NCBI RefSeq assembly: GCF_019656335.1 | Contig: NZ_BPLZ01000010.1 | Coordinates: forward strand, 1 to 64,000 | Source: Pseudomonas sp. NCCP-436 | Lineage (GTDB): Bacteria; Pseudomonadota; Gammaproteobacteria; Pseudomonadales; Pseudomonadaceae | DNA length: 64,000 nt | Reading direction: 5' to 3' | Part shown: positions 19,103-28,127 of the stretch, piece by piece | How positions within the stretch are numbered: position 1 is the stretch's first letter | Layout of the letters: each line of letters starts with the position of its first letter | Notes under the pieces: generated by a model | Seen by the model: only the letters and a program-made list of their open reading frames with translations | Databases searched by the model: none | Told to the model about the DNA's origin: nothing | Program-made: the position numbers and the translations under genes

Positions 19103-19165
19103 ACACTTTACCTGCCCATTGCGGGCAAGTGTGCTTTGCTGAGCATTGTCGGCGCGCCTTGCGCC
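19103..19165 (+). promoter_or_regulatory. Structured 5' leader of the purine permease gene
   Basis: Two hairpins precede the start codon. The first has an outer stem ACACT/AGTGT and an inner stem TGCCC/GGGCA with a one-sided bulge (19103-19132). The second is GGCGC/GCGCC (19151-19165), ending a few bases before the ribosome-binding site. This could be a regulatory leader; no known riboswitch class was recognised. Confidence 0.35.
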
Positions 19166-19181
19166 TCAGGGGAGTTTCGCC

Positions 19182-20474
19182 ATGCTGGAAAGACTGTTCC
19201 AACTCAAAGCCCACAACACCTCGGTGCGCACCGAAGTACTGGCCGGGATCACCACCTTCCTGACCATGGCCTACATCCTCTTCGTCAACCCCAACATGCT
19301 GGCCGAGACCGGCATGGATCACGGCGCGGTGTTCGTCGCCACCTGCCTGGCTGCTGCCGTCGGTTCGCTGGTGATGGGCCTGCTGGCCAACTACCCGATC
19401 GCCCTGGCGCCGGGCATGGGCCTGAACGCCTTCTTCACCTACACCGTGGTCATGACCATGGGCTACAGCTGGCAGACTGCCCTGGGCGCCGTATTCCTCT
19501 CCGGTGCGATCTTCTTCCTGCTGTCGATCTTCAAGATCCGCGAATGGATCATCAACAGCATCCCCCTGGCCCTGCGCGCCGGTATTGCCGCCGGTATTGG
19601 CCTGTTCCTGGCGATCATCGCGCTGAAGAACGCCGGCATCGTGGTCGATCATCCCGCCACCCTGGTCGGCCTCGGCGACATGAGCCAGGGCGGCGCGCTA
19701 CTGGCCTGCCTGGGCTTTTTCGTCATCGCGGCGCTGGCCTATCGCAAGGTCACCGGCGCGGTGATGATCGGCATCCTGCTGGTCACCGGCCTGTCCATCG
19801 CTCTGGGTCTGTCCGAACTGCCGGGCGTGATCTCCATGCCGCCATCGCTGATGCCGACCCTGCTGCAACTGGATATCGCCGGTGCGCTGGATATCGGTCT
19901 GATCAGCGTCATCTTCGCCTTCCTCTTCGTCGACCTGTTCGACACCTCGGGAACCCTCGTGGGCGTCGCTCAGAAGGCCGACCTGCTGGACAAGGACGGC
20001 AAGATGCCGCGCCTGGGCCGTGCCCTGATGGCCGACAGCACCGCCACCATGGCCGGCGCCGCGCTGGGTACCAGCACCACCACCAGCTATATCGAATCCG
20101 CGGCCGGCATCAGTGCCGGCGGACGCACCGGTCTGACCGCCTGCGTGGTCGCAGCGCTGTTTCTGCTCAGCCTGTTCTTCGCACCGCTGGCCGGTTCGGT
20201 GCCGGCTTACGCCACCGCTCCGGCGCTGCTGTTCGTCGCCGTACTGATGATGAGCAGCCTGGCGCAGATCGACTGGGACGACCTGACCGTCGCCGCCCCG
20301 GTTGTGGCCGCCGCCCTGGCCATGCCGCTGACGTTCTCCATCGCCAACGGCATCGCCTTCGGCTTCATCGCCTGGACCGGCATCAAGTTGCTGTCCGGCC
20401 GTGCCCGCGAACTGAATGCCGCGATGTGGGTGCTCTCCGCCCTGTTCATCGTCAAGCTGGCGTACTTCGCCTGA
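19182..20474 (+). CDS. NCS2-family purine (hypoxanthine/guanine or adenine) permease
   Basis: This 430-residue inner-membrane protein belongs to the AzgA-like branch of the NCS2 nucleobase transporters (E. coli AdeP, GhxP and relatives). It has about a dozen hydrophobic helices, the early motif VLAGITTFLTMAYILFVNP, the APGMGLNAFFTY motif, and the GTSTTTSYIESAAGISAGGRTG block that lines the substrate site. It imports purine bases with protons; hypoxanthine/guanine versus adenine cannot be separated here. I chose the ATG at 19182, preceded by AGGGGAG, over one 36 bp upstream. Confidence 0.92.
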   Translation: MLERLFQLKAHNTSVRTEVLAGITTFLTMAYILFVNPNMLAETGMDHGAVFVATCLAAAVGSLVMGLLANYPIALAPGMGLNAFFTYTVVMTMGYSWQTALGAVFLSGAIFFLLSIFKIREWIINSIPLALRAGIAAGIGLFLAIIALKNAGIVVDHPATLVGLGDMSQGGALLACLGFFVIAALAYRKVTGAVMIGILLVTGLSIALGLSELPGVISMPPSLMPTLLQLDIAGALDIGLISVIFAFLFVDLFDTSGTLVGVAQKADLLDKDGKMPRLGRALMADSTATMAGAALGTSTTTSYIESAAGISAGGRTGLTACVVAALFLLSLFFAPLAGSVPAYATAPALLFVAVLMMSSLAQIDWDDLTVAAPVVAAALAMPLTFSIANGIAFGFIAWTGIKLLSGRARELNAAMWVLSALFIVKLAYFA

Positions 20475-20609
20475 TTCATCAGACTGGAGCGTTCCCATGC
20501 AGTGTGTGGGGACGCCTCAACGCCTGCCCGCACCAGTCATCGACAGCCAGGCACGACAACATCGGCTCCGCTACAATGGCGCCCCGTTTTTCTGCCCCAT
20601 GAGTGACCG

Positions 20610-21698
20610 ATGAGCCGTCCCGCATTCGACCCCGCCACCTACGACGCCCAACTCGCCGAGAAGAAGGCCCGTCTGGTCGAATTGCTGGCGCCGTTCGCCG
20701 CACCTGAGCCCGAGGTGTTCGATTCGCCGCGCGAGCATTACCGCATGCGCGCCGAGTTTCGTCTGTGGCGCGAAGACGGTCAGCGCCACTACGCGATGTT
20801 CGCGCCGGGCGACAAGCACACACCCATCCTGCTCGACGACTTCCCCATCGCCAGCCTGCGCATCAACGAACTGATGCCGCGCCTGCGCGCGGCCTGGCAG
20901 GCCAGTGAGGCGCTGTCGTTCAAGCTGTTCCAAGTCGAGTTCCTCACCACCCTGGCCGGCGATGCGCTGATCACCCTGGCCTACCACCGTCCGCTGGACG
21001 AAGCCTGGCAGGCCGCAGCAGAAAAACTGGCCGGCGAACTGAACGTCAGCCTGGTCGGCCGTTCACGCGGCCAGCGCCTGGTAATCGGTCGTGACTACGT
21101 GAAAGAAGAACTGAACGTGGCCGGACGCAGCTATCGTTACCGCCAGCCGGAAGGCGCCTTCACCCAGCCCAACGCCCGGGTGTGCGAGAAGATGCTGGGC
21201 TGGGCCTACGAGGTGCTCGGCCAGCGCGACGACGATCTGCTGGAACTGTACTGCGGCAACGGCAACTTCACCCTGCCGCTGGCCACCCGCGTGCGCCGCG
21301 TGCTGGCCACCGAGATCAGCAAGACCTCGGTGAACGCGGCCCTGGCCAACCTGGCCGACAACGGCGTGGATAACGTCGAGCTGGTGCGTCTGTCCGCCGA
21401 GGAACTGACCCAGGCCCTGAACGAGGTGCGCCCGTTCCGCCGCCTGGCCGGCATCGACCTGAAGAGCTACAAGTTCGGCAGCGTCTTCGTCGACCCGCCG
21501 CGCGCCGGCATGGATCCGGACACCTGCGAACTGACCCGCCGCTTCCAGCGCATCCTCTATATTTCCTGCAATCCGCAAACCCTGGCGGACAACATCGCCC
21601 AGTTGAGCGACACCCATCAGGTAACGCGTTGCGCGCTGTTCGACCAGTTCCCCTATACCCATCATATGGAAGCCGGCGTACTGCTGGAACGGCGCTAG
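20610..21698 (+). CDS. trmA: tRNA (uracil-5-)-methyltransferase
   Basis: This 362-residue enzyme makes 5-methyluridine at position 54 of the T-loop of tRNAs, using SAM. The SAM-binding motif [13 protein letters not shown], the DPPRAGMD motif, and the catalytic cysteine in ISCNPQTL are all present, followed by a C-terminal [12 protein letters not shown] that contains the general-base glutamate. It lacks the N-terminal TRAM domain of RlmD/RlmC, as expected for TrmA. A possible -10 (TACAAT) lies about 35 bp upstream of the ATG. Confidence 0.96.
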   Translation: MSRPAFDPATYDAQLAEKKARLVELLAPFAAPEPEVFDSPREHYRMRAEFRLWREDGQRHYAMFAPGDKHTPILLDDFPIASLRINELMPRLRAAWQASEALSFKLFQVEFLTTLAGDALITLAYHRPLDEAWQAAAEKLAGELNVSLVGRSRGQRLVIGRDYVKEELNVAGRSYRYRQPEGAFTQPNARVCEKMLGWAYEVLGQRDDDLLELYCGNGNFTLPLATRVRRVLATEISKTSVNAALANLADNGVDNVELVRLSAEELTQALNEVRPFRRLAGIDLKSYKFGSVFVDPPRAGMDPDTCELTRRFQRILYISCNPQTLADNIAQLSDTHQVTRCALFDQFPYTHHMEAGVLLERR

Positions 21699-21797
21699 AC
21701 GCCCTTCCAGCCGACCATCTGCCGCAGTCTGTTGCAACAACTTGGGCTCATCGCGATCCAAGCCTAAGCTTCCCCAACCTTCCTTCTGGAGACCGTC

Positions 21798-22232
21798 ATG
21801 CGTCGCGCGCTGTTTACCCTCTTTCTCTTCACCGGCCTGGCCCAGGCCGGAGAGACTCTGGTCATCGACGTCCACCGCGATGCCAACTGCGGCTGTTGCA
21901 AGGCCTGGATCAGCCACCTGCAAGACAACGGCTTTACCGTTAACGATCATGTCGAGGCCGATATGGTGGAGGTCAAGCAGCGCCTCGGAGTGCCGCCCCG
22001 CCTGGCCTCGTGCCACACCGGGGTGATCGATGGCAAGTTTGTCGAAGGCCATGTGCCGGCTGCCGACATCCTGCGCCTGCGTCAGCGCCCGGATCTGATC
22101 GGCGCCGCTGTGCCGGGCATGCCGGTAGGCTCGCCGGGTATGGAGTACGGTGACCGTGTCGATGCCTATCAGGTCATCGGCCTGGATAAGCAGCGTCAGG
22201 ATCAACTGCTGGCTGACTACCCCAGTCGCTGA
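21798..22232 (+). CDS. DUF411 periplasmic metal-binding protein
   Basis: This 144-residue protein has an N-terminal signal peptide (MRRALFTLFLFTGLAQAGE, cleavage probably after AQA). The DUF411 core follows: the metal-binding CGCCKAW cluster near residue 32, a conserved CHTGVIDGKFVEGHVPA stretch, and GMPVGSPGMEYG. DUF411 proteins are often found near copper-handling genes, but none are adjacent here and the role is not established. An AG-rich site (CTGGAGA) precedes the start. It lies 45 bp upstream of the YpfJ gene on the same strand. Confidence 0.87.
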   Translation: MRRALFTLFLFTGLAQAGETLVIDVHRDANCGCCKAWISHLQDNGFTVNDHVEADMVEVKQRLGVPPRLASCHTGVIDGKFVEGHVPAADILRLRQRPDLIGAAVPGMPVGSPGMEYGDRVDAYQVIGLDKQRQDQLLADYPSR

Positions 22233-22277
22233 TCAGCGGCAACTACACTGCACGGATCACTATCAGGAGGACGAGCC

Positions 22278-23138
22278 ATGCGCTGGCAACGAGGCAGACG
22301 CAGTGACAACGTGGTAGACGCACGCGGCCGCTCGGGCATGCGCGTAGGTGGCGGACTGAGCCTCGGCGGGGTCGCAATGATCGTCATTGTCGGCCTGCTG
22401 ATGGGGCAGGATCCGCTGCAGATTCTCGGCCAGATTGCCGGCCAGGCCACTCAGCCGCAGGTCAGCCAGCCCGCCGGTACGCCACCGGCCGATGACCAGC
22501 AGAGCGAGTTCGTCCGGGCGATCCTCGGTGATACCGAGGACACCTGGCGCGAACTGTTTCGCAGCGCCGGCCAACAATACCGTGACCCGACACTGGTGCT
22601 GTTCAGCGGTGGGGTGAACTCGGCCTGCGGATTTGCCAGTTCGGCAGTAGGCCCCTTCTACTGCCCGGGCGACCAGCGCGTGTACCTGGACATGGCCTTC
22701 TTTCGCGAAATGGAGCAGCGCTTCGCCGCCGCCGGCGACTTCGCCCAGGCCTACGTAATTGCCCATGAGGTGGGTCACCACGTACAAACCCTGCTGGGCG
22801 TTTCGGCACAGGTCAATATGGCCCGCCGCCGTGGTGAACGGGTCGAGGGCGATGGCGGCCTGCTGGTACGCCAGGAGCTGCAGGCCGACTGCCTTGCGGG
22901 GGTCTGGGCTCACCATGCCCAGCGCCGCCATGACTGGCTGGAGCCAGGTGACCTTGAGGAAGCCCTGAACGCCGCCAGCGCCATCGGCGATGACCGCCTG
23001 CAAAAACAGGCCCGTGGTCAGGTAGTCCCCGATGCCTTCACCCACGGTACCTCAGCACAGCGCGTACGCTGGTTCCGCACCGGCTTCGACAGTGGCCGGC
23101 CCGGCAGTTGTGACACCTTCAAGGCCGCCCGCCTGTAG
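22278..23138 (+). CDS. YpfJ-family neutral zinc metallopeptidase
   Basis: This 286-residue protein belongs to the YpfJ family (putative_zinc_pep). A short basic N-terminus, MRWQRGRRSDNVVD, leads to one membrane helix at about residues 30-50 (GGVAMIVIVGLLMG), then the outer domain. The zinc motif is HEVGHH near residue 165, with later LQADCLAGVWAHHAQ conserved in the family. The substrate is not known. A GGAGG ribosome-binding site lies 7 nt before the ATG. The gene may share a transcript with the DUF411 gene. Confidence 0.88.
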   Translation: MRWQRGRRSDNVVDARGRSGMRVGGGLSLGGVAMIVIVGLLMGQDPLQILGQIAGQATQPQVSQPAGTPPADDQQSEFVRAILGDTEDTWRELFRSAGQQYRDPTLVLFSGGVNSACGFASSAVGPFYCPGDQRVYLDMAFFREMEQRFAAAGDFAQAYVIAHEVGHHVQTLLGVSAQVNMARRRGERVEGDGGLLVRQELQADCLAGVWAHHAQRRHDWLEPGDLEEALNAASAIGDDRLQKQARGQVVPDAFTHGTSAQRVRWFRTGFDSGRPGSCDTFKAARL

Positions 23139-23202
23139 ACAGCAGGCGGGGTTCCAAACAGGGCAGGAGAGGCAAAGAATACCCGACGCCAGATGCCCGA
23201 TC

Positions 23203-23311
23203 GGACGAAAAGTCCCCGCGCATCGGTGCCACTTCGTCAAAACGGGTTGGGACTGCTCGCCTACAGAGCGCAAATCCGGCTTCTGCCTCGCCTGCTCTTC
23301 GCTTAACGGCT
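23203..23311 (-). repeat. Dispersed intergenic repeat, copy 3 (diverged, reverse orientation)
   Basis: Read on the minus strand, this stretch begins directly after the TAA of the HAD gene and ends GGGGACTTTTCGTCCG. That parallels copy 1 (GGGTACTTTTCGTAAAC) and copy 2 (AGGTACTTTACGTAC). Internal blocks GCAGGCGAGGCAGAAGC and CCAACCCGTTTTGACG also align with copy 1. It is the most diverged of the three. The rest of the 170-bp gap has no gene. Confidence 0.5.
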
Positions 23312-23911
23312 TTACCTACATAGCAGCTGCGCCAGTAACTGTCCGCAGTCACGAACATGCAGACTGGTCAGTTCCGGCCAGGGATTGTCCGGCAGATTGA
23401 CCAGGACACTACGAGCGCCGGCCGCCTGGGCGCACTTCAGATCGAAGCTGTGGTCGCCGACCATTACCAGCTCGGCAGGCGCCACGCTCCAACGTTCAGC
23501 CAGGTGCAGCAGTCCGCCCGGGTGTGGCTTGGGCGGCGCCTCGTCACGACCAAGGATGTCATCGACGGCGAAGCAGTCATCAAGGCCAATGGCTGCAAGC
23601 GTCAGCAACGCCAGCTCGCGGGCATTGCGCGTGAGAATGCCAAGCCGGCAGTCACGCGCGAGCAAACTGCGCACCAGCGCCTCGGCACCCGCTGCCGGGC
23701 GGGCAGCCAGTGCCAGCTCGCGCTCGTGCGCAAGCAGCCAGGCATGCTTGGCTGCTGCCTCATCGGCAGGCAGTGCAGCCAGGTAATGAAGAATGTCGGC
23801 CTCCTGCGGAATACCCAGCTCCCGTTTGATGGCCGCAAAGTCATGTACCGCCAGGGTCAGGGTACCGTCCATATCGAATACCCAGTGGCGGGCCGCCTGT
23901 AACGTCTTCAC
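23312..23911 (-). CDS. HAD-family hydrolase (phosphoglycolate phosphatase-like)
   Basis: This 199-residue cytosolic phosphatase has the HAD motifs. Motif I is VFDMDGTLT at residues 12-20, with both catalytic aspartates. Motif II is in LGILTRNAREL, and motif III/IV is in the KPHPGG and MVGDHSFDLKCAQAAGARS segments. A helical cap lies between motifs I and II. The substrate is not evident; the family covers phosphoglycolate, sugar and nucleotide phosphates. Its start overlaps the end of tesB by 4 bp on the same strand, so the two are co-transcribed, though no functional link is obvious. Confidence 0.87.
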   Translation of the reverse strand: MKTLQAARHWVFDMDGTLTLAVHDFAAIKRELGIPQEADILHYLAALPADEAAAKHAWLLAHERELALAARPAAGAEALVRSLLARDCRLGILTRNARELALLTLAAIGLDDCFAVDDILGRDEAPPKPHPGGLLHLAERWSVAPAELVMVGDHSFDLKCAQAAGARSVLVNLPDNPWPELTSLHVRDCGQLLAQLLCR

Positions 23912-24777
23912 TTCCAGTCCTCACGTAAACGGATCAGCCCCTCCTGGGCCACCGAGGCGACCAGTTCGCCCTGGCTGTTGTAGATGCTGGCACGGGAGAA
24001 ACCTCGGGCGTTGCCGGCCCAGGGGCTGTCCATGCTGTAGAGCAACCAGTCGTCCATACGCAGGTTGCGATGGAACCACAGCGAGTGGTCGAGGCTCGCC
24101 ACCTGCATGAATTTCTGGAACACCGAGACGCCGTGCGGCTGCAGCGAAGTGATCAGCAGGTTAAAGTCGCTGGCGTAGGCCAGCAGATACTTGTGCAGTT
24201 GCGGATCGTCCGGCAGCTCGCCAGAGGCGCGGAACCACACATGTTTGACCGGCTCGCAGGGCTTGGGATCGAAGGGGTTTATCAGCGTCACCGGACGAAT
24301 CTCGATCGGCTTGTCAGCGGTAAAACGCTCGCGCAGGCGCTCCGGAATCATAGGTGCCACCAGCCGGGCCAGCTCGGTTTCCGACTTCAGGCCCTCCGGA
24401 CCGACCACCTCGGGCATCTCCGTCTGATGGTGAAAACCTTCCTCATCGGACTGGAACGAGGCACTGCAGAAAAAGATCGGCTGGCCTTTCTGTACGGCAA
24501 CTACCCGCCGGGTACTGAAACTGCCGCCATCGCGGGTGCGCTCGACCTGATAGAGCACAGGTAGCTCAGCATCGCCCGGACGCAGGAAATAACCATGCAT
24601 AGAGTGCACATGACGCGCATCAGCCACCGTCTGGCTGGCAGCCGAAATGCACTGACCCAGCACCTGACCGCCAAACAGCTGGCGAAAACCGAGATCCTGG
24701 CTATTTCCACGAAACAGGTTCTCCTCAATTTTTTCCAGATTCAGCAAGGCCACCAGATCATCCAGAACCCGGGTCAT
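23908..24777 (-). CDS. tesB: Acyl-CoA thioesterase II
   Basis: This 289-residue enzyme hydrolyses medium- and long-chain acyl-CoAs to free fatty acids and CoA. The double hotdog fold is visible as two similar halves. The first carries FGGQVLGQCISAASQTV and HSMHGYFLRPGD, and the second carries ASLDHSLWFHRN, with the conserved aspartate, and GFSRASIYNSQGELVASVAQEGL. The length equals E. coli TesB. The gene is first in a two-gene unit with the HAD phosphatase and is divergent from the DosP-like gene. Confidence 0.95.
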   Translation of the reverse strand: MTRVLDDLVALLNLEKIEENLFRGNSQDLGFRQLFGGQVLGQCISAASQTVADARHVHSMHGYFLRPGDAELPVLYQVERTRDGGSFSTRRVVAVQKGQPIFFCSASFQSDEEGFHHQTEMPEVVGPEGLKSETELARLVAPMIPERLRERFTADKPIEIRPVTLINPFDPKPCEPVKHVWFRASGELPDDPQLHKYLLAYASDFNLLITSLQPHGVSVFQKFMQVASLDHSLWFHRNLRMDDWLLYSMDSPWAGNARGFSRASIYNSQGELVASVAQEGLIRLREDWK

Positions 24778-25010
24778 TTCAACTTTCCTCTAAATACAGT
24801 GGTTGCGAGGGTAGACAATGGTAAAGGATCGGCAGACAAAACGCCGCCATTCGCAGCAAAAGCCCTCTTTTTCATCGCAGACTCTTGCCACAAACGTGCC
24901 ATCACGACCAAAGCCTACTTGAAGGCACTTAACGCTCCGTCTTAGGGTCTAAAGCTCGCTGCAACCGCCAGACCGGTGCATATTTCCTCCAATCGTCACG
25001 GCTGATTCCC

Positions 25011-27551
25011 ATGACAACCCGAAATCTCTCGGAAATCTTCATCCAGACTCTGGAACAAGCCGTCGACAGCGTGGTGGTCATCGACGGCAGCAACCAGGTC
25101 ATGCTGTTCAATCGTGCGGCAGAGCAGCTCTGGGGCCTGAATCGCGAGCAGGTACTGAACCGCAACGTCAACCTACTGGTGCCCCCCGAGTTGCGCCAGC
25201 ATCACGACGGTTACATTGAGGCCAATCGCCTCACCGGGATCAACAAAATCGTCGGCAGTACCCGCACGCTGGAAATCCGGCGCCCCGACGGCAGCACACG
25301 CTGGGGGTCAATGTCCATCTCCAAGATCGAGACTGGCAGCGAGGTGCTCTACACGGCCTTTGTCAAGGACATCACCGAACAATACCTGCAGGACGAGAAA
25401 CTGCGCCTGCTCTCACTGGTGGTCGATCATACCGACAGCGCCATTCTCATAGTCGACGATCAATGGCGCATCCTCTACGTCAATGACGGTTTCACCCATA
25501 TGTTCGGCTATGGCCGCGAACATCTTGATACACGCTCGCCAATGGAGCTACTGACGCCTTATCTGACGCCAGCGCGTATCGTCGCCGTCCGCACCCAGTT
25601 ACTGGCCGGCAAACCCTACGCTAACGACGAGCTGATCTATTGCGCCAATGGCCAGCGCATCTGGTGTCACATGGCAGTCAACCCGATCATCGACAGTAGC
25701 GGTGCGATGAACAATGCCGTGGCGGTATTCACCGACATCACCCAGTCGAAGATGCACGAAGTACTCCAACAACGCATTCTCGAAGCGATGGCCCAAGAAG
25801 ACCCTCTGGAAACGCTGATGGACAAGGCCTGTCGCGAGGTCGAACGCATCGCTCCGGAGATCACAGCCTCCATCCTGCGCGTCAGCGAGAACGGCCAACT
25901 GCAGCCACTGGCTGGCCCCAATCTGCCACCCAGCTACTGCGCGGCTCTGGAGGGCGTGCAGATCAGTCCCCGATGCGGTTCCTGCGGCACGGCCGCCTAC
26001 TGCGGCGAAGCGGTACTGGTCGAAGATATCGAAAACGACCCGCTGTGGATCGACTACAAGGAACTTGCACTGCCAGCAGGGCTACGCGCCTGCTGGTCCA
26101 CACCGATCAAGGACAACCACGGCCGCGTACTCGGCACCTTCGCCTTCTACTACCGCGAACGCCGAGGCCCAAGCGCCTTTCATAAGCGCCTGCTGGATGT
26201 ACTGGTACACCTCTGTTCACTGGCCCTGCAACGCGAGGAAAACCGCGCCCAGATCCGTCGACTGGCCTTCTACGACAGCCTGACCCAACTGCCCAATCGC
26301 AGCCTGCTGCACGCCCAAGCCGATCTGCTGCTTGCCGAAGCAGGACGCAACACACAGACAGTGAGCGTACTGTTCGTCGATCTCGACCGCTTCAAGCAGG
26401 TCAACGACTCCCTCGGCCACCACGCTGGCGACGAACTGCTGCGCCTGGTTGCCAAGCGCCTGAGTGAAAACCGCCGGGCCGATGACATCGTCGGCCGACT
26501 GTCCGGTGATGAATTCGTTTTAGTACTGCCGCGCTGTGGCAACCAGCAGATTGCCGAGACGATCGAGCAACTGCGCCATAACCTCAGCCAACCCTGCCGG
26601 ATTTCCGGAGTAACACTGTGCCCGTCGGCCAGCATCGGCATTGCCATGTTTCCCACAGATGGCCACGACATGGGCACGCTGATTCAGCGTGCCGACATGG
26701 CCATGTATCAGGCCAAGAACACCGGTCCCGGCCGCTACAGCTTCTTCAGGCATGAGTTGAACCAGTTGGCGCAGGAGCGTATGACCCTAGAAAGCGCTTT
26801 TCGCGAAGCCCTTGAGCAGGGTCAACTGAGTCTTAACTACCACCCACAGGTACGCATGGACGACGGCCGCCTGCACGGGCTCGAAGCCCTGGCGCGCTGG
26901 CACCACCCGCAGCTGGGCGAGATTTCTCCGGAGCGCTTCATCCCGCTGAGCGAGGAGTGCGGCCTGATCAACCAGTTCGGTCTGTGGGCCGTGCGCGAAG
27001 TCTGCCGCCAGTTGGCTCAATGGCGACGCAAGGGGCTATCGATCCCTGCTGTTTCGGTAAACCTCTCGCCGACCAACTTTCACAATCTCGATCTGCCGGA
27101 AACGATCGCCACAATCCTCAGAGAGAACCAATTGCAACCGGATGACCTGATCCTGGAGATCACCGAAAGCGTGCTGCTGGATAACAATCCCCGTACGCTG
27201 AATATCCTCGATGAAATACATAGCCACGGCATCCGGATGTCCATGGACGATTTCGGCACCGGCTACTCCAGCCTCAGCTACCTGCGCCGCCTGCCGGTAC
27301 AGGAACTCAAGCTCGATCGCAGCTTCGTCCTCGACCTGGAACAGGACACCACCAACCAGGCGCTGGCAGAAGCGGTGATCCGCCTCGGCGAGAGCCTGAG
27401 CCTGACTGTTGTCGCCGAAGGCGTGGAAACCGCCGCTCAGCACGAAATCCTCCGCCAGCAGGGCTACCATGTGGGCCAGGGCTACCTGTTCTCCCAGCCG
27501 CTCTCGAGCGCCGATCTGGAGGTTTGGCTGCAAAATCTCAGCCAAGCCTGA
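25011..27551 (+). CDS. DosP-like PAS-PAS-GAF-GGDEF-EAL c-di-GMP protein with FixL-type haem PAS
   Basis: This 846-residue soluble protein has PAS (about 8-125), PAS (about 133-250), GAF (about 265-405), GGDEF (about 415-575) and EAL (about 590-840) domains, the order of E. coli DosP. The first PAS has LRQHHDGYI with His65 at the place of the haem-ligating histidine of FixL and DosP. Arg85 in KIVGSTRTLEI lies 20 residues later, the spacing of FixL His200 to Arg220. The cyclase motif is SGDEF (498-502) with an I-site R489-A-D-D492; the EAL signature (625-627) and DDFGTGYSSL are intact. It is probably an oxygen- or redox-gas-responsive phosphodiesterase, possibly with cyclase activity. Its end overlaps the convergent GNAT gene by 14 bp. 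Confidence 0.9.
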   Translation: MTTRNLSEIFIQTLEQAVDSVVVIDGSNQVMLFNRAAEQLWGLNREQVLNRNVNLLVPPELRQHHDGYIEANRLTGINKIVGSTRTLEIRRPDGSTRWGSMSISKIETGSEVLYTAFVKDITEQYLQDEKLRLLSLVVDHTDSAILIVDDQWRILYVNDGFTHMFGYGREHLDTRSPMELLTPYLTPARIVAVRTQLLAGKPYANDELIYCANGQRIWCHMAVNPIIDSSGAMNNAVAVFTDITQSKMHEVLQQRILEAMAQEDPLETLMDKACREVERIAPEITASILRVSENGQLQPLAGPNLPPSYCAALEGVQISPRCGSCGTAAYCGEAVLVEDIENDPLWIDYKELALPAGLRACWSTPIKDNHGRVLGTFAFYYRERRGPSAFHKRLLDVLVHLCSLALQREENRAQIRRLAFYDSLTQLPNRSLLHAQADLLLAEAGRNTQTVSVLFVDLDRFKQVNDSLGHHAGDELLRLVAKRLSENRRADDIVGRLSGDEFVLVLPRCGNQQIAETIEQLRHNLSQPCRISGVTLCPSASIGIAMFPTDGHDMGTLIQRADMAMYQAKNTGPGRYSFFRHELNQLAQERMTLESAFREALEQGQLSLNYHPQVRMDDGRLHGLEALARWHHPQLGEISPERFIPLSEECGLINQFGLWAVREVCRQLAQWRRKGLSIPAVSVNLSPTNFHNLDLPETIATILRENQLQPDDLILEITESVLLDNNPRTLNILDEIHSHGIRMSMDDFGTGYSSLSYLRRLPVQELKLDRSFVLDLEQDTTNQALAEAVIRLGESLSLTVVAEGVETAAQHEILRQQGYHVGQGYLFSQPLSSADLEVWLQNLSQA

Positions 27552-28092
27552 GCAGGCCTTCATCCCGGCCGATGCGGTACAGCAGATGCAGACGCAGCGG
27601 ATGCCCCGGCGGCAACCGTGGATGCTCGAACACACCGTCGCGGCGCATGCCAAGACGCTCCATAAGCCCCCAGGAGCGCTGGTTGGCTAGCGTGGTGAAG
27701 GCCACCACCTGATCCACGTCCAGCTCTTCGAAGGCAAACCGTAGCGCCCGCTGCGCAGCCTCACGCGCATAGCCCTGCCCCCAGTACGGGAGCGCCAGGC
27801 GCCAGCCGATCTCCACTGCCGGCGTGAAGTGCGCGGCAAAGCCGACCCGTGCCAGCCCGGCGAAGCCGACAAAGGCAGCGTCGACCTGTCGCTGCAGATA
27901 CCAGAAAGTAAAGCCGTGCTCGTCCTGGTGCTCCTGCAAACGACGCAGCAACGCCTCACTGCCGGTGCGATCCAGAGGCGCGGGGAAGTGCGCCATGACC
28001 TCGGGATCCGAGCACAACCCTGCCAGGGCATCGAAATCTTCATCGCGCCAGGGGCGCAGGATCAGCCGCGCGCTGCGCAGAGGGGTCGACAT
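27538..28092 (-). CDS. GNAT family N-acetyltransferase (RimJ/RimL type)
   Basis: This 184-residue protein has the layout of the RimJ/RimL-like acetyltransferases: SARLILRPWRDEDFDALAGL at the start, EIGWRLALPYWGQGYAREAA carrying the acetyl-CoA pyrophosphate loop, and ANQRSWGLMERLGMRRDGVFEHP near the end. These enzymes acetylate N-terminal amines of proteins, small amines or antibiotics; the substrate is unknown. The gene is convergent with the DosP-like gene, with a 14-bp tail overlap, and divergent from the HDAC-like gene. Confidence 0.88.
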   Translation of the reverse strand: MSTPLRSARLILRPWRDEDFDALAGLCSDPEVMAHFPAPLDRTGSEALLRRLQEHQDEHGFTFWYLQRQVDAAFVGFAGLARVGFAAHFTPAVEIGWRLALPYWGQGYAREAAQRALRFAFEELDVDQVVAFTTLANQRSWGLMERLGMRRDGVFEHPRLPPGHPLRLHLLYRIGRDEGLLRLG

Positions 28093-28127
28093 ATACTGGC
28101 CAGCCTAGCGTTCATCCCGGACCTCCC

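Noticed and set aside
21063-22205. A 380-codon minus-strand frame across trmA and the DUF411 gene
   Set aside because: It spans two well-supported plus-strand genes and the gap between them, and the product resembles nothing.
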